From positions 3,261,481 to 3,325,480 of the forward strand of contig NZ_ADVG01000001.1 in NCBI RefSeq assembly GCF_000178855.1: a DNA stretch of 64,000 bases, in the 5' to 3' direction. A program made the position numbers and the translations under genes. This DNA comes from Ktedonobacter racemifer DSM 44963 (lineage in GTDB: Bacteria > Chloroflexota > Ktedonobacteria > Ktedonobacterales > Ktedonobacteraceae). Positions 28,029-37,694 of the stretch are shown piece by piece. The notes under the pieces were generated by a model. It was not told the DNA's origin and made no database searches. It saw only the letters and a program-made list of their open reading frames with translations. Numbering within the stretch: position 1 is the first letter of the stretch; each line of letters opens with the position of its first letter.

Positions 28029-30614
28029 ATGCCAGGCAATATGCAACAACCCACACACTCACAAGCATCCGATTCCTCTATAACGTATCTCCATAATGGA
28101 GACTACCAGGTTCAACGCATTCTTGGTCGCGGCGGCATGGGCAAGGTGCTCCTCGCAACCCACACACGCCTCGGGACGCCATTTGCGATCAAGCAAGCCC
28201 TCGCCGATAGCCCTCTCGCTGAGAGCGCTGTAGCTGAGTTAGAGCAGATTTTGCATCCCGACGATATGATCACCGCTGATCCTCATTCTGCGCCTCCGGG
28301 ACGATTTCCCGTGAGTGGAGGGGAGCATACAGACCGTTTTACGCGCGAAGCCCTGCTCCTGTTACGCCTGCAGCATCCCGCCATCCCCACGCTCTATGAT
28401 TACTTTCATGAGCATGGGTCGTGGCACCTGGTGATGGATTATGTACCCGGCATTTCCCTCAACAATTACCTGAGCCAGCATGCCCCATTGCCGCCCCTGG
28501 AGGCACTCAATTACGCGACCCAGCTTTGCGATGTCCTGGCCTACCTGCACCAGCAGCAGCTGCCTGTTATCTATCGCGATCTCAAGCCCTCAAATATTAT
28601 GCTGATGCCCAACGGCATGCTGATGCTGATCGATTATGGCATCGCGCGCTACTATAAAGAGGGGCAGAGCACCGACACAACCGGCTTTGGCTCTCCAGGC
28701 TATGCGTCACCCGAGCAGTATAACGGCGGCTCACAGACAGATGGTCGCTCCGATCTCTTCAGCCTGGGCGTTATTCTGCATGAGATGCTTACAGGACAGC
28801 GTGTGGCCCCTTCTGCGCTTATGAAGGATGAGCCACGCCCGATCCAGACCAGGGTCTCGTCCGCGCTACAAGGCCTCGTGAACCTTGCGACACGCCCGGA
28901 CCCAGCCCAACGCTATCAGAATGCTTCCCTCTTTGCTCAGGCCCTTGAGCGCGTGTATGCAATTGAAGAACGGGCCGCGTATGAAGAACGCCTCAGCCAT
29001 TTACATGCCTTTCCCACGCCATCACCTTCGCTACAGGCTGCGCGCAAAGAAGATCAGGCCGCAGACTTACACCAGGACTTGAATGCTGGAGACAATTTTG
29101 CTTCATCCCTTGTCCCACTCTCCCTCTCCAGCGTACGACCCTCACCAGCGTTCCTGGCACAGATACTGGATGGGCGCCGTCAGACCAGGCAACACTTACA
29201 GCGCTTACGACGCCAGGACAGGCACCCTACTCCTCGACCATATAGCCCACCGACGCCTACACCTCAGCCACGTAACATGCCTACTCCCAGGCCTGTATTG
29301 AGGCCTACATCTTCCACGGCGACCAACGGCATTCCCGCTGCGCTCGCCGTCAACGCTTCAGCCAAGCAAACTCGTAGTGAAACACGTACGCTGACGCTCC
29401 TGATGTTTGCCCTCCTGTTACTCCTGCTCATCTCAGCGAGTGTGGCCTACTTTTATGGCACACCCTTTCTGCTCAGCCAGGCAGGTTCGCCAGGTGACAA
29501 TCCTAATCCTCCTGGCGCTGAGTCGCTTGATATTGGCCACATAGCCAGCTGGCATCAACTGGCTTCGCCGCCAGTGCCCGTCGCGGATAACGCCTCAATG
29601 TTTGCCCAGGTCCAGGGGCACTCCTATGTCTATATGACCGGCGGCTATCGTGGTCCGAAACAAAACCCTAAATATGACCGTCACCTCTACCGATATGATA
29701 TCAGTAGCGGGCGCTGGGAGCAGGCTCCAACCACGAATGGCACCTTCCCTGGCATGCTCAATAATGCCATTGCTCACGATACCTATGGTAATCTGCTCTT
29801 CGCCAATGGATACTCGACAGATACTTACTCCGTCTCATCTGCCCTCTATCAGTACCGACTGGCAGATGGCTCGCTCAATAAAATCATCCCCAACCAGGAT
29901 ATTCCTCTTGGTTTTGGTCTCTCAATGCTCACTGATCAGCAGGGCGATGTCTACCTGACGCAGGGATTTAGCAAGGCTGGTGCAGGGCAAACGGTCGCAG
30001 GGACGGGCTGGTATCGCTACACACCACATACCGGTCAATGGCAGGCGCTCGCCCCTCTCCCCCAGGGCCTGGGCTATGTGATGCTGGCACTCACCTCGCA
30101 AAATCAGATCCTTCTGCTTGGTGGCGCAAGCGATGCCGCCCAGGCGCATCCCTCAAACGCGATCTACCGCTACGATAGCGCGCATAACGCCTGGCATAAG
30201 GAGCAGGCAACCCTCCCCACTCCACTGAGTGGTAGCTCCAGTTGCGCCCCCTCTAGCGATCAACTCGTTATGCTTGGCGGCTTCGATGCGACACATAATA
30301 GTAGCCTGGCCCATTCCTGGCTGCTTGATCTGAAGACCCTGCATGCCAGTGCTCTGCCTGACATTCCCAATGGGGGTTCGCTCCTGGGAACGGCCACATG
30401 TGACACACAGGGACACTTCTACCTTCTGCGCGGCACACGTGATCCCGGCATCCCTACAGCCGACTTTATGCAGCTCACCCTGACGCTCCCTCACGCGGCC
30501 CAACCACAGAGCGTTCCTCCTACCCCAGCACCAGTACAGAACACTCCTACCCTGGCACCTGGGCAGAACACTCCTACAGAAGGTACCAACTCGAAGGAAT
30601 CTATAGGCAAGTAA
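28029..30614 (+). CDS. Ser/Thr protein kinase with extracellular Kelch-type propeller
   Basis: An 861-residue membrane kinase. The kinase domain (about 26-315) has the glycine loop GRGGMGKV, Lys55, catalytic IYRDLKPSNI (Asp184, Asn189), DYG in place of DFG (202-204) and SPEQY. A 40-50 residue insertion lies between Lys55 and the helix C Glu (about 107). A Pro-rich linker leads to one membrane helix (about 455-475). The outer ~350 residues have Kelch-like repeats (MTGGYRG, LLLGGAS, VMLGGFD) and a Pro/Thr tail. It probably senses an outside ligand and phosphorylates cytosolic targets. ATG 28029 lies behind GAAGGGAG; TTG 28008 is an alternative. Confidence 0.9.
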   Translation: MPGNMQQPTHSQASDSSITYLHNGDYQVQRILGRGGMGKVLLATHTRLGTPFAIKQALADSPLAESAVAELEQILHPDDMITADPHSAPPGRFPVSGGEHTDRFTREALLLLRLQHPAIPTLYDYFHEHGSWHLVMDYVPGISLNNYLSQHAPLPPLEALNYATQLCDVLAYLHQQQLPVIYRDLKPSNIMLMPNGMLMLIDYGIARYYKEGQSTDTTGFGSPGYASPEQYNGGSQTDGRSDLFSLGVILHEMLTGQRVAPSALMKDEPRPIQTRVSSALQGLVNLATRPDPAQRYQNASLFAQALERVYAIEERAAYEERLSHLHAFPTPSPSLQAARKEDQAADLHQDLNAGDNFASSLVPLSLSSVRPSPAFLAQILDGRRQTRQHLQRLRRQDRHPTPRPYSPPTPTPQPRNMPTPRPVLRPTSSTATNGIPAALAVNASAKQTRSETRTLTLLMFALLLLLLISASVAYFYGTPFLLSQAGSPGDNPNPPGAESLDIGHIASWHQLASPPVPVADNASMFAQVQGHSYVYMTGGYRGPKQNPKYDRHLYRYDISSGRWEQAPTTNGTFPGMLNNAIAHDTYGNLLFANGYSTDTYSVSSALYQYRLADGSLNKIIPNQDIPLGFGLSMLTDQQGDVYLTQGFSKAGAGQTVAGTGWYRYTPHTGQWQALAPLPQGLGYVMLALTSQNQILLLGGASDAAQAHPSNAIYRYDSAHNAWHKEQATLPTPLSGSSSCAPSSDQLVMLGGFDATHNSSLAHSWLLDLKTLHASALPDIPNGGSLLGTATCDTQGHFYLLRGTRDPGIPTADFMQLTLTLPHAAQPQSVPPTPAPVQNTPTLAPGQNTPTEGTNSKESIGK

Positions 30615-30654
30615 AAATGCGAGAGGCCGCGTTTACGCAAACGCGGCCTCTCGC
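30612..30654 (-). terminator. Intrinsic terminator of the nucleoside phosphorylase gene
   Basis: A 16-bp perfect stem (30619-30634 with 30639-30654). Read on the minus strand it is followed by ATTTTTA. On the plus strand there is no T-run, so it mainly serves the minus-strand gene, though it may also form in the kinase transcript. Confidence 0.8.
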
Positions 30655-30678
30655 CTCCTGATCTAGAACGATACATGC

Positions 30679-31986
30679 TTATGGACGGATTACTTCGTGA
30701 ATAAGTGCTCCTGGCTGTACTGGCGTATCGCTCCAGCGGTAGCACGCCAGCAGGGTCTCAAAGAGGTCGCGTGCCTCTGCTTCGCTCCGTGCATGCACCT
30801 CCACCAGAGGCTCTCCGGCCTGCCGATACGCGCCGACCTTGGCTTGCAAGACCAGGCCCGTGCGATGATCGACTGGCTCACCTTTTCGGAAGCGCCCGGC
30901 CCCCAGGCGCATGCTGGCCAGGCCAATGGCTTCCGCGTCGATGGCCGCGATATAGCCAGTATGTGGTGATGTCAGCATTACTTTGTACGGTGCTTGCGGC
31001 AGCAAGTGCGGCTGCTCGACCTGGCGGGCATCTCCTCCCTGGGCCGCGATCACTGCTGCCAGCTTCGCCAGGCCCGCACCTGAACGGATAGCTTGCTGCA
31101 CCTGTTGCTCCGCCGTGTCCATGGTCTGCGCCTTTCCGGTCATGACCAGCAATTCGGCCACATCATGGTAGCAGAGCTCACTGACGTCCTCTGGCCCTTC
31201 ACCACGCAGGATCGCGATGGCCTCCATCATTTCCAGTGCATTGCCCACTGCGCACCCTAGCGGCTGCTCCATCGAGGTCAGGGCGGCTACTGTGTGTATC
31301 CCAGCCAGGCGGCCAATGTCTACCATGGCCTGGGCCAGTTCGCGTGCCTTCTCGACTGTCTTCATAAACGCGCCACTACCAAATTTGACATCAAGGAGCA
31401 GGTGGGAGCAGCCAATGGCCAGTTTTTTACTCATAATGCTGGCGGCAATCAGGGGAATACTCTCAACCGTTCCAGTAACGTCGCGCAGAGCATACATCTT
31501 GCCATCAGCTGGTGCCAGGTCCGCCGATTGGCCCGCGAGCACAACGCCTTCTGTCTTGAGGATGTGTATAAATTCTTCACGCGTCAGCTCAGGACGAAAG
31601 CCCTGGACCGATTCAAGCTTATCAACCGTTCCTCCGGTGTGGCCCAGGCCGCGCCCGGTCATCTTTCCTACCGCGATGCCACACGCGGCGGCCAGGGGCG
31701 CTACAGCCAGGGTAACCTTGTCTCCGACGCCCCCGGTACTGTGTTTATCAATCACAGGCGAGACAATATCGCGCACATGCAGTTCATCTCCCGAATGCAC
31801 CATAGCCATGGTCAGGTCGCGCGTTTCGCGCGCGTCCATTCCTCGCCAACAAACGGCCATGAGCCATGCCGCCATCTGATAATCGGGAACCGCTCCCTGG
31901 GTATATTGCTCAATAAGCCAGTTAATTTCGTCGGTATCCAGGACGCCTCCGTCCCGCTTCTTTCGTATAAGCTCTACAGCTTGCAT
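30679..31986 (-). CDS. deoA/pdp: Pyrimidine-nucleoside (thymidine) phosphorylase
   Basis: A 435-residue phosphorylase that splits pyrimidine nucleosides with phosphate to base and (deoxy)ribose-1-phosphate, for salvage. Signature elements are DKHSTGGVGDKVTLAVAPLA (about 79-98, the family phosphate-binding signature), MTGRGLGHTGGTVDKLE (about 109-125) and the C-terminal domain with RLGAGRFRKGEPVDHRTG. The length fits the Firmicutes Pdp type (433 residues). ATG 31986 follows GGAG closely. It may be cotranscribed with the zinc-ribbon gene upstream (86-base gap). Confidence 0.93.
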   Translation of the reverse strand: MQAVELIRKKRDGGVLDTDEINWLIEQYTQGAVPDYQMAAWLMAVCWRGMDARETRDLTMAMVHSGDELHVRDIVSPVIDKHSTGGVGDKVTLAVAPLAAACGIAVGKMTGRGLGHTGGTVDKLESVQGFRPELTREEFIHILKTEGVVLAGQSADLAPADGKMYALRDVTGTVESIPLIAASIMSKKLAIGCSHLLLDVKFGSGAFMKTVEKARELAQAMVDIGRLAGIHTVAALTSMEQPLGCAVGNALEMMEAIAILRGEGPEDVSELCYHDVAELLVMTGKAQTMDTAEQQVQQAIRSGAGLAKLAAVIAAQGGDARQVEQPHLLPQAPYKVMLTSPHTGYIAAIDAEAIGLASMRLGAGRFRKGEPVDHRTGLVLQAKVGAYRQAGEPLVEVHARSEAEARDLFETLLACYRWSDTPVQPGALIHEVIRP

Positions 31987-32072
31987 ATATCTCCAGGCCC
32001 TTTTTTACTACAGATCCTCTACGTATTCTCATTGCTCATCTGCGCCTGGAGATACACAAGTCGTAGCCGCTC

Positions 32073-32831
32073 TTACTTACCCCGCTCTGTAAACACAATA
32101 CGTACCCCATCACTCTCTAAACCCGTCCCACTATCAATGAGGTAGCGATCAACCATCTGGCTTCCCAGGCGCACATTATGGTCATATTGCAGCTGCCCGT
32201 TACTGAAATCATACAGATTGGAGCTCTGTGGGTAACTGCCTTGTATCATAATTGTATCAGATGAGGTCGAGCGATACTTGCTGAGCGCATTGAGCAGCGT
32301 CGCCACCTGGAGCCAGGGAACAGAACGTGCGAACTCAATCTTAATGATCTTCTTGCGCCCATAGCCCAGATCGTCGCTCAGCACCTTGTAGTCCAGGGCC
32401 TCCGTCTCTAACGCAATCAATTGCGCAAAAGTACGCGGCGGGAAGGATTCAGGAGCCTGTGGACCTTGAACAGGTGCCATGATCGGCGTTAACAGATTAA
32501 GCTCTTCATGCCTGGCTACTTGTCCAGAGGATGCCTTTGGCCGCGCGGCTCTCCCCGATTGGGCGGGTGTGCCTGGCTGCCGTTGTCCTGGGATATTGGC
32601 TGGCATGGAATTGACAGCTCCACCCGGAACCTGGTACGAAGAAGGGGCATAGTATGGCCCAGACTCCGGCTGCGGCTGGCTCACATTGTGCGGCGCGGGT
32701 GCTCCCTGGACTGGTTGAAATGATCGCTGGCGTGGGCGAACCTGGGTACCCGTCTTGAGATCTCGACCGCAACGAATACAAAAGGACGCGCTAGCGTTAT
32801 TATTTGGTTCTCCACAGTAAGGACAACGCAT
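32073..32831 (-). CDS. Zinc-ribbon protein, unknown function
   Basis: A 252-residue protein that starts directly with a Cys4 zinc ribbon (CPYCGEPNNN ... CIRCGRD, residues 3-24). A Pro/Gln-rich disordered linker (about 30-115) follows, and a compact C-terminal domain (about 130-252) with KKIIKIEFARSVPWLQVATL and MVDRYLIDSG. The C-terminal domain does not match a family I know. The general plan (zinc ribbon plus linker plus domain) is shared with the FHA protein at 50678. No membrane helix. Confidence 0.75.
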   Translation of the reverse strand: MRCPYCGEPNNNASASFCIRCGRDLKTGTQVRPRQRSFQPVQGAPAPHNVSQPQPESGPYYAPSSYQVPGGAVNSMPANIPGQRQPGTPAQSGRAARPKASSGQVARHEELNLLTPIMAPVQGPQAPESFPPRTFAQLIALETEALDYKVLSDDLGYGRKKIIKIEFARSVPWLQVATLLNALSKYRSTSSDTIMIQGSYPQSSNLYDFSNGQLQYDHNVRLGSQMVDRYLIDSGTGLESDGVRIVFTERGK

Positions 32832-32880
32832 ACTGGTTCCTCCAGTGCTCTTGCAGCATTAATGACACATCCGCTTCTAA

Positions 32881-32957
32881 GATCTTATTCCAAAACCCAA
32901 CGTCACTTGCGTGACTAGCGCTTCGCGCTCAGGATTTCGGATAAGAAGTACGCGGAA
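32881..32957. repeat. Intergenic copy of the palindromic repeat found inside the FAD gene
   Basis: This is about 85% identical to 16004-16081, with the same imperfect inverted ends. It lies in the gap (32832-33101) between the zinc-ribbon gene and rho. Nothing else in this gap is recognisable. Confidence 0.85.
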
Positions 32958-33101
32958 ATACCACCCCGCCACCTGACATTCTCCCTGGGATGCGTCACAT
33001 GCCTTTTAGTGTCTGCCAACATTGACTTCTGGTAGCAAGACACAACGATGCATACATACTACATATATTGAAGTAGACGTAAGCGCGCCCTCGAATTCTA
33101 A

Positions 33102-34004
33102 TCACGCCTGTTTGAGAATAGCATTCACCAGCTGACTATTGCTGCTGGTCTTCTCGAAGAGGCGAATTGCCTGCTCATTCCCATCCCATTTAGGCAGGGG
33201 CGCCATACGGCGGCGTATATCTGTTGCCGCTTTCAGATCCTCTTCACTTAGCAGGCGCTCTTCCTGACGCGTACTTGAAGACGTGATATTAATGGCTGGA
33301 AAGATACGCTTATCGGCCATCTCGCGTGAGAGCCGTATCTCTAAATTGCCTGTCCCTTTAAACTCCTCGTAGACGACCTCATCCAGGCGACTCCCTGTCT
33401 CGACCAGGCAGCTTGCCACAATTGTGAGGCTACCACCCTCGTCGAGGGCACGAGCAGCACCAAAGGTACGCCGCCCAATCTCCAGCGCCTGGGCGTCGAT
33501 ACCACCCGAAAGGGTGCGCCCTCCTCGCCCCTGACGCCACATATCGGTCTGTAAATTATGTACCCGTGCCAGACGCGTCAGAGAGTCTAGAATAATAATG
33601 ACGTCAGCACCTTGTTCCACTGCGCGCTTGGCATCGAAGAGAGCCTGCTCAACGATGTAGCCATGTTTGCTTATGCGCTGATCAAAACTGGAGGCGTAGT
33701 GACTGACCTGGGGACCCTGAATCTCAGAGCACCATTCAGTCACCTCTTCTGGGCGCTCATCAACGAGACACAGGAATAAGTAAGCCTGGGGATAGTTCCG
33801 CAAAACCGCGGTCGATATCTGGCGTAAAATGGTTGTCTTTCCAGCTTGGGGTGGCGCGACAACCAGGGCGCGTTGCCCAAATCCCAGCGGAATCAACAGG
33901 TCAATCACACGTGTTGAGATGGGCTTAGCTTCCGTCTCCAGTGTAATACGGCGCCGTGGATGAACTGGTGTGAGCTTCTCAAAGGGGATATGTATGGAAG
34001 CCAC
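33102..34004 (-). CDS. rho-like: Rho-like transcription terminator lacking the N-terminal domain
   Basis: A 300-residue protein matching only the C-terminal ATPase/translocase half of Rho: [20 protein letters not shown], Walker [10 protein letters not shown] (about 50-58), [11 protein letters not shown], Walker [17 protein letters not shown] and [20 protein letters not shown]. Typical Rho is about 420 residues or more and begins with an OB-fold primary RNA-binding domain. Here the GTG start at 34004 lies just at the ATPase boundary, and an in-frame TGA sits three codons upstream, so no N-terminal domain can be attached. Secondary-site RNA binding and helicase action may remain. Whether a full Rho exists elsewhere is unknown. 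Confidence 0.9.
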   Translation of the reverse strand: MASIHIPFEKLTPVHPRRRITLETEAKPISTRVIDLLIPLGFGQRALVVAPPQAGKTTILRQISTAVLRNYPQAYLFLCLVDERPEEVTEWCSEIQGPQVSHYASSFDQRISKHGYIVEQALFDAKRAVEQGADVIIILDSLTRLARVHNLQTDMWRQGRGGRTLSGGIDAQALEIGRRTFGAARALDEGGSLTIVASCLVETGSRLDEVVYEEFKGTGNLEIRLSREMADKRIFPAINITSSSTRQEERLLSEEDLKAATDIRRRMAPLPKWDGNEQAIRLFEKTSSNSQLVNAILKQA

Positions 34005-34106
34005 GAAACCTCAAACCTCCTCTGTACTAGCGGACGACTCACCCATAACTGTATCACATGTAGTCAATGAAAAAGTAGAGGTTATGGAAAAGGTATACGA
34101 TGCCAC

Positions 34107-34751
34107 TTAGGCGGTTAGGGAGAGCACTTTACTCGGCAGTAAGAGAGTATTCTGCACAAACAGCTCCAGGCCTCGCTGGAGATACTCCAGGCCACTCATA
34201 TTATTGAGCACACACACCTCCTGTCCTATCCCATATTCATGCTTCAAGAAAGTTAAAATATACTCTGTCTCATCGTGGGCATAGTAGCGCTTAAAAATAT
34301 CGTCGGAGAAGGAGGGGTGATCGTCCGCCGAAAAGGCACAGCTCACACGCTCATGCACACGCTGTAAGCAAGTATCCAGATCGGCATGAAGAAATAGCAC
34401 AGAGGCATCACGCAGAAAGGCAGGGCTAAAATGCTTAAAAGCCGCCTGATAGTCATCGCGGGCAAACTCAATAGTGACGAGATCCGTGGTCGCGCTTATT
34501 AGCTGCACCCGGCGCTCTAATTCCTGTAAGGCGCAATCGAGAACCGAGAGGTCAATGGCGTCAAACCCGTTATGCTCGGTAGGACGAAATTGCTTATGCT
34601 CCGTATCAGCGAGAAACATTTCTTGTAAAATATGATAATCGTTAAAATGTGCACTGCTCCAACTGGCCTGCTCAGCCAGGTACCTGATATAGCGAGCTCC
34701 GGTAGACTTTCCGCTGCCTGGACGCCCCAGAACAAATACCTTTACGCCCAT
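34107..34751 (-). CDS. P-loop kinase-like protein, module copy A
   Basis: A 214-residue P-loop NTPase starting VKVFVLGRPGSGKSTGARYI (Walker A 8-16). It has the features of small-molecule kinases: TIEFARDDY in the middle, ADLDTCLQRVHERV (a likely lid/arginine region, about 134-147). I cannot name a substrate. A clear paralogue is encoded at 38463 (shared KVFVLGRPGSGK, DYxILxEMFL, TIEFARD, ADLxTC). In both cases the next gene upstream on the same strand is a MerR-GAF regulator. A role in that regulatory module is inferred from position. ATG 34751 follows GGGAGAG. Confidence 0.8.
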   Translation of the reverse strand: MGVKVFVLGRPGSGKSTGARYIRYLAEQASWSSAHFNDYHILQEMFLADTEHKQFRPTEHNGFDAIDLSVLDCALQELERRVQLISATTDLVTIEFARDDYQAAFKHFSPAFLRDASVLFLHADLDTCLQRVHERVSCAFSADDHPSFSDDIFKRYYAHDETEYILTFLKHEYGIGQEVCVLNNMSGLEYLQRGLELFVQNTLLLPSKVLSLTA

Positions 34752-34835
34752 GTGTATACTCTCCCTTTGCTAACGTATACCTCACAAGCGCTCATCCGCA
34801 GATGAGTGAGATACCTCGCCACTGCGTGTCTCATT

Positions 34836-34892
34836 GCATATGGGTTGTGGTGGTGGGCTGGCAAAGCCAGCCCACCACCACAACCCATATGC
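34836..34892. repeat. Perfect 27-bp hairpin
   Basis: The arms 34836-34862 and 34866-34892 pair perfectly around AAA (apex GGGCTGGC-AAA-GCCAGCCC). It lies between kinase copy A and the MerR-GAF gene copy A. Downstream bases resemble a diverged tag (ATAGCGAAGCTGTGAGC). The rest of the gap 34752-35068 holds no gene. Confidence 0.9.
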
Positions 34893-35068
34893 CGATCCCC
34901 ATAGCGAAGCTGTGAGCATAAAGAAGTTTACACGTTAGCTTTGTATTAAAGATAAGTATACAGAAGACTTCTACAAAAACATGCTTAGACTTTATAACTG
35001 TACCTAAAATGGCTATGTAGATACTACAAGCAGGCAGTTCTACAGAAGATGAAACACTTCTTCCCTCT

Positions 35069-37213
35069 CTATGAAGTGGATATTGAGGGGCTTGGGGGAA
35101 CTGAAACAACTGTGGCGGAGCTACCATGCAGCCGTACATAGCCACGCTGATGAGGGTCCCAGCTCATGACCACATTGCCACCCTCACGTTTACCAATATC
35201 AAGAACCTCGTCCAGGAAGCGTTCGATAAGGAGCCTCGCCTCTACCAGGGCATTATGCGCCGTATAACGTTGTAAGATTTCCTGTAGCTTGGCATAATAG
35301 TAAAACGATACGCCCAGGCGGACAGTAATGCCATTTAAAGCTACTTTATTGGCTGGGAGAGTTGGCTGGCCCGCTGGAACGCGCTGGGGGTCGATCTGGT
35401 AAGAACCACTGAGCACTGTACGCAAGAGTTCGGCCTTGGCCTGAGCCTGCTCCAGGGGCATCCCTTTGAGCATGATATAGAAACGGTCTGCGCTAATACG
35501 GTAGAGTTCACATTCAGCGTTGTCTTTGAAGGCACGCAACTGGCCTTGAATCCGCATGCCTACCTCGTGGCTCAGATCACGCGCCATGCGGTCGCCATAC
35601 TTATTCGCCAGGCTACTCATGTTATCGATATCCAGGGCAATAAACGAGACAACCTCGCGCATACTAAACTCTCTGCGCCCCTGAATCGCGTACAACAGCT
35701 CTTCTACATGAGAGGCGAACTCGTTTTCAGAGAGAAACTCCTGAAAGAACGGGTCTACCACGGCAGGGGCCTCGATACTCGTACGCAAGCCCTTCAATGG
35801 CAATAAGCGTGCATAATACGTCTCTAGTAGGCTTCCCAACATATTTTCTATGACACGCAAAACACGCAGGTCGCGCTCTTGAAATGCCTCCGCTTGTCGC
35901 GAGGCAACATAGAGGACACCAATCGCGATCCCTTCACGCCCCATGATAGGAATGGCAACAGCCGAGCGTATGCGCTCGCCCTCCTCCAGCCTCCCCAGAA
36001 CGGGCTCTTCCAATACAGGAATAATAGGCTGCAAGAGAATACGCCCTACCTGAAAGGCACGCACAATAGGGGTAGTAGCGATATCTTGTGGGTCAAAGCG
36101 CGTCACGCCTACTTTAAATGGCCCTTGCTTGCTTTGAGCACGAACCAGGAGCGCACGTTGCTGCAAAGAGAGGATGGAGGGTGGATAGTTTGGCAGTAGA
36201 AGACAGCTATAGTGCCAGCAAGGCTGCCCTGTTGCAGCTACCCCACCTAGCCGCACCACCATTTCACATATCCCCTTGAGGGTGCGATCTTCGCCTAGCA
36301 AGGTATCATTCAGGTTCGGCACAATATCTATGGCATCGCGAGTTCCCGGGCCAAAACAGGCACGAAAACGCGGAGACTCGGCATAAAGCGGAGCCAGCAA
36401 GCGGGAGAGCGTCTCGACCAGGGGTGCGCTCAGTGACAATTTACGCGAGCGCCGATCAAGCAAAATAAAGGCGCGTTCGTGTGATAGCCCCTCGGGGACA
36501 TCTTCCGTCATGGGCGCCAGGGAGAGGATACGATAGTCAGAAGCATACTCAAAGGTGGGCGTCATCGTCCAAAGCGTATGTGAAGCCAGGTTCTGGTCCA
36601 GTAGGCCTACGAGTGACTCTCCCAGATTTTCCAGGTCCTCCACACGTTGAGGCGGCACATCCAGAGTATGAGCCTGCTCCAATGGCAAGATCAGGCATGC
36701 ATTCGTGTTGGGGAGATCCTGGCAAATCAACATCAACGCCAGACGTAGGGTTTGTGAGACATAAAAACGCCAGAAGGCCTCCTCACGGGCCTGCTCTATA
36801 CGCCGGTTGATAGGTAAATCGTCTTGCGGGTGAACGTCGCCGGAGGATATTGGTGAGGGATAATAGGAATGGATGGGATGGGGACTTACGGCATTCCATA
36901 GTAACTTGATGGTAGGAGGAATATCACTGGGCGCATAGCCAGCATCAATCAATTCACGAATAATCGCGAGCTTATCCAGTTCGGCGGGCGTATAGAGGCG
37001 CCGCCCCTTGGGACCCGTAGGACGCAGCGGAGAGAGCAAGCCATACTCCTCCCAGTCACGCAACCGATTCTCGCTCAAATTAAAGAGCTCGGCGGCCCGG
37101 CTAATCGTGACAGTGGCCTCGGCATGCCCCTTCTCCATATAACGCTGTATACGTCGCTGCACATCTTCCTGTTGCAGGTGTTCTTGTATGCGGTGCACAC
37201 TTCGTTCATCCAT
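35069..37213 (-). CDS. MerR-HTH / GAF / degenerate GGDEF regulator, copy A
   Basis: A 714-residue cytosolic protein. The MerR-type helix-turn-helix is at about 35-103 (VTISRAAELFNLSENRLRDW, GLLSPLRP, GRRLYTPAELDKLAIIREL). Then come two GAF-like regions (about 150-320 and 335-490; SAVAIPIMGREGIAIGVLYV). The C-terminal part (about 540-700) has the GGDEF fold pattern (FIALDIDNMSSLANKYGD), but the signature reads SADRF instead of GGDEF, so diguanylate cyclase activity is unlikely. It may bind a nucleotide or act as a dimer switch. ATG 37213 fits AGGAT at 6 bases; ATG 37219 is the alternative. It is divergent from the sigma-like gene. Confidence 0.85.
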   Translation of the reverse strand: MDERSVHRIQEHLQQEDVQRRIQRYMEKGHAEATVTISRAAELFNLSENRLRDWEEYGLLSPLRPTGPKGRRLYTPAELDKLAIIRELIDAGYAPSDIPPTIKLLWNAVSPHPIHSYYPSPISSGDVHPQDDLPINRRIEQAREEAFWRFYVSQTLRLALMLICQDLPNTNACLILPLEQAHTLDVPPQRVEDLENLGESLVGLLDQNLASHTLWTMTPTFEYASDYRILSLAPMTEDVPEGLSHERAFILLDRRSRKLSLSAPLVETLSRLLAPLYAESPRFRACFGPGTRDAIDIVPNLNDTLLGEDRTLKGICEMVVRLGGVAATGQPCWHYSCLLLPNYPPSILSLQQRALLVRAQSKQGPFKVGVTRFDPQDIATTPIVRAFQVGRILLQPIIPVLEEPVLGRLEEGERIRSAVAIPIMGREGIAIGVLYVASRQAEAFQERDLRVLRVIENMLGSLLETYYARLLPLKGLRTSIEAPAVVDPFFQEFLSENEFASHVEELLYAIQGRREFSMREVVSFIALDIDNMSSLANKYGDRMARDLSHEVGMRIQGQLRAFKDNAECELYRISADRFYIMLKGMPLEQAQAKAELLRTVLSGSYQIDPQRVPAGQPTLPANKVALNGITVRLGVSFYYYAKLQEILQRYTAHNALVEARLLIERFLDEVLDIGKREGGNVVMSWDPHQRGYVRLHGSSATVVSVPPSPSISTS

Positions 37214-37219
37214 AAGCAT

Positions 37220-37694
37220 ATCCTATTCAGGCATACTCAAGCCAGCTTTGGTCAATATCGTCTTTCATCTTCATAAATGCACCACACAACCCTGCAAACG
37301 CTTTATCTAATAGTAACACATTAAACTTCTCTTGTATAGCTAATAGAGACCTGGTCCGTCAACTTTCTTTCCTCTTTACGCACGCCTATTATCAACTTTC
37401 TTCACCTTCCTCAATTTTATTACACACATACGCGGGATACAAAAGAAAAAATGTCGTTTTTAGAACGTCAATTTTCTCAATTTTCTTTATGCAGCTTAAA
37501 ATACAGTATGAAGTGAGTTGACAAATCCCTGCCTTATTAGGTAGTATAAATCATGTAAAGATAAAATTACTTCTTTAATGTCAGATTTCTTGAGTACATT
37601 TCATTCGCGCATTCACCTTCGCAAGCATGCAAATGCGCTTATAGGGCACGTAAGGACGTTGGTATTCATCCCCCGTTCAAGGAGGAAGTTGTAC
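37220..37694. promoter_or_regulatory. AT-rich divergent control region, copy A
   Basis: This gene-free stretch lies between the MerR-GAF gene (leftward) and the sigma-like gene (rightward). A candidate promoter for the latter is TTGACA (37518-37523), 18 bases, TAGTAT (37542-37547). Repeated TCAACTTTCTT and TCAATTTTCTT motifs (near 37358, 37393, 37467 and 37476) are possible operator half sites. TTTTCTCAA at 37472-37480 recurs in the copy B control region. Confidence 0.5.

Noticed and set aside
37578..37694. ATG start 39 codons upstream in sigma-like copy A
   Set aside because: No ribosome site, whereas GTG 37695 has a perfect one and gives the same length as copy B.
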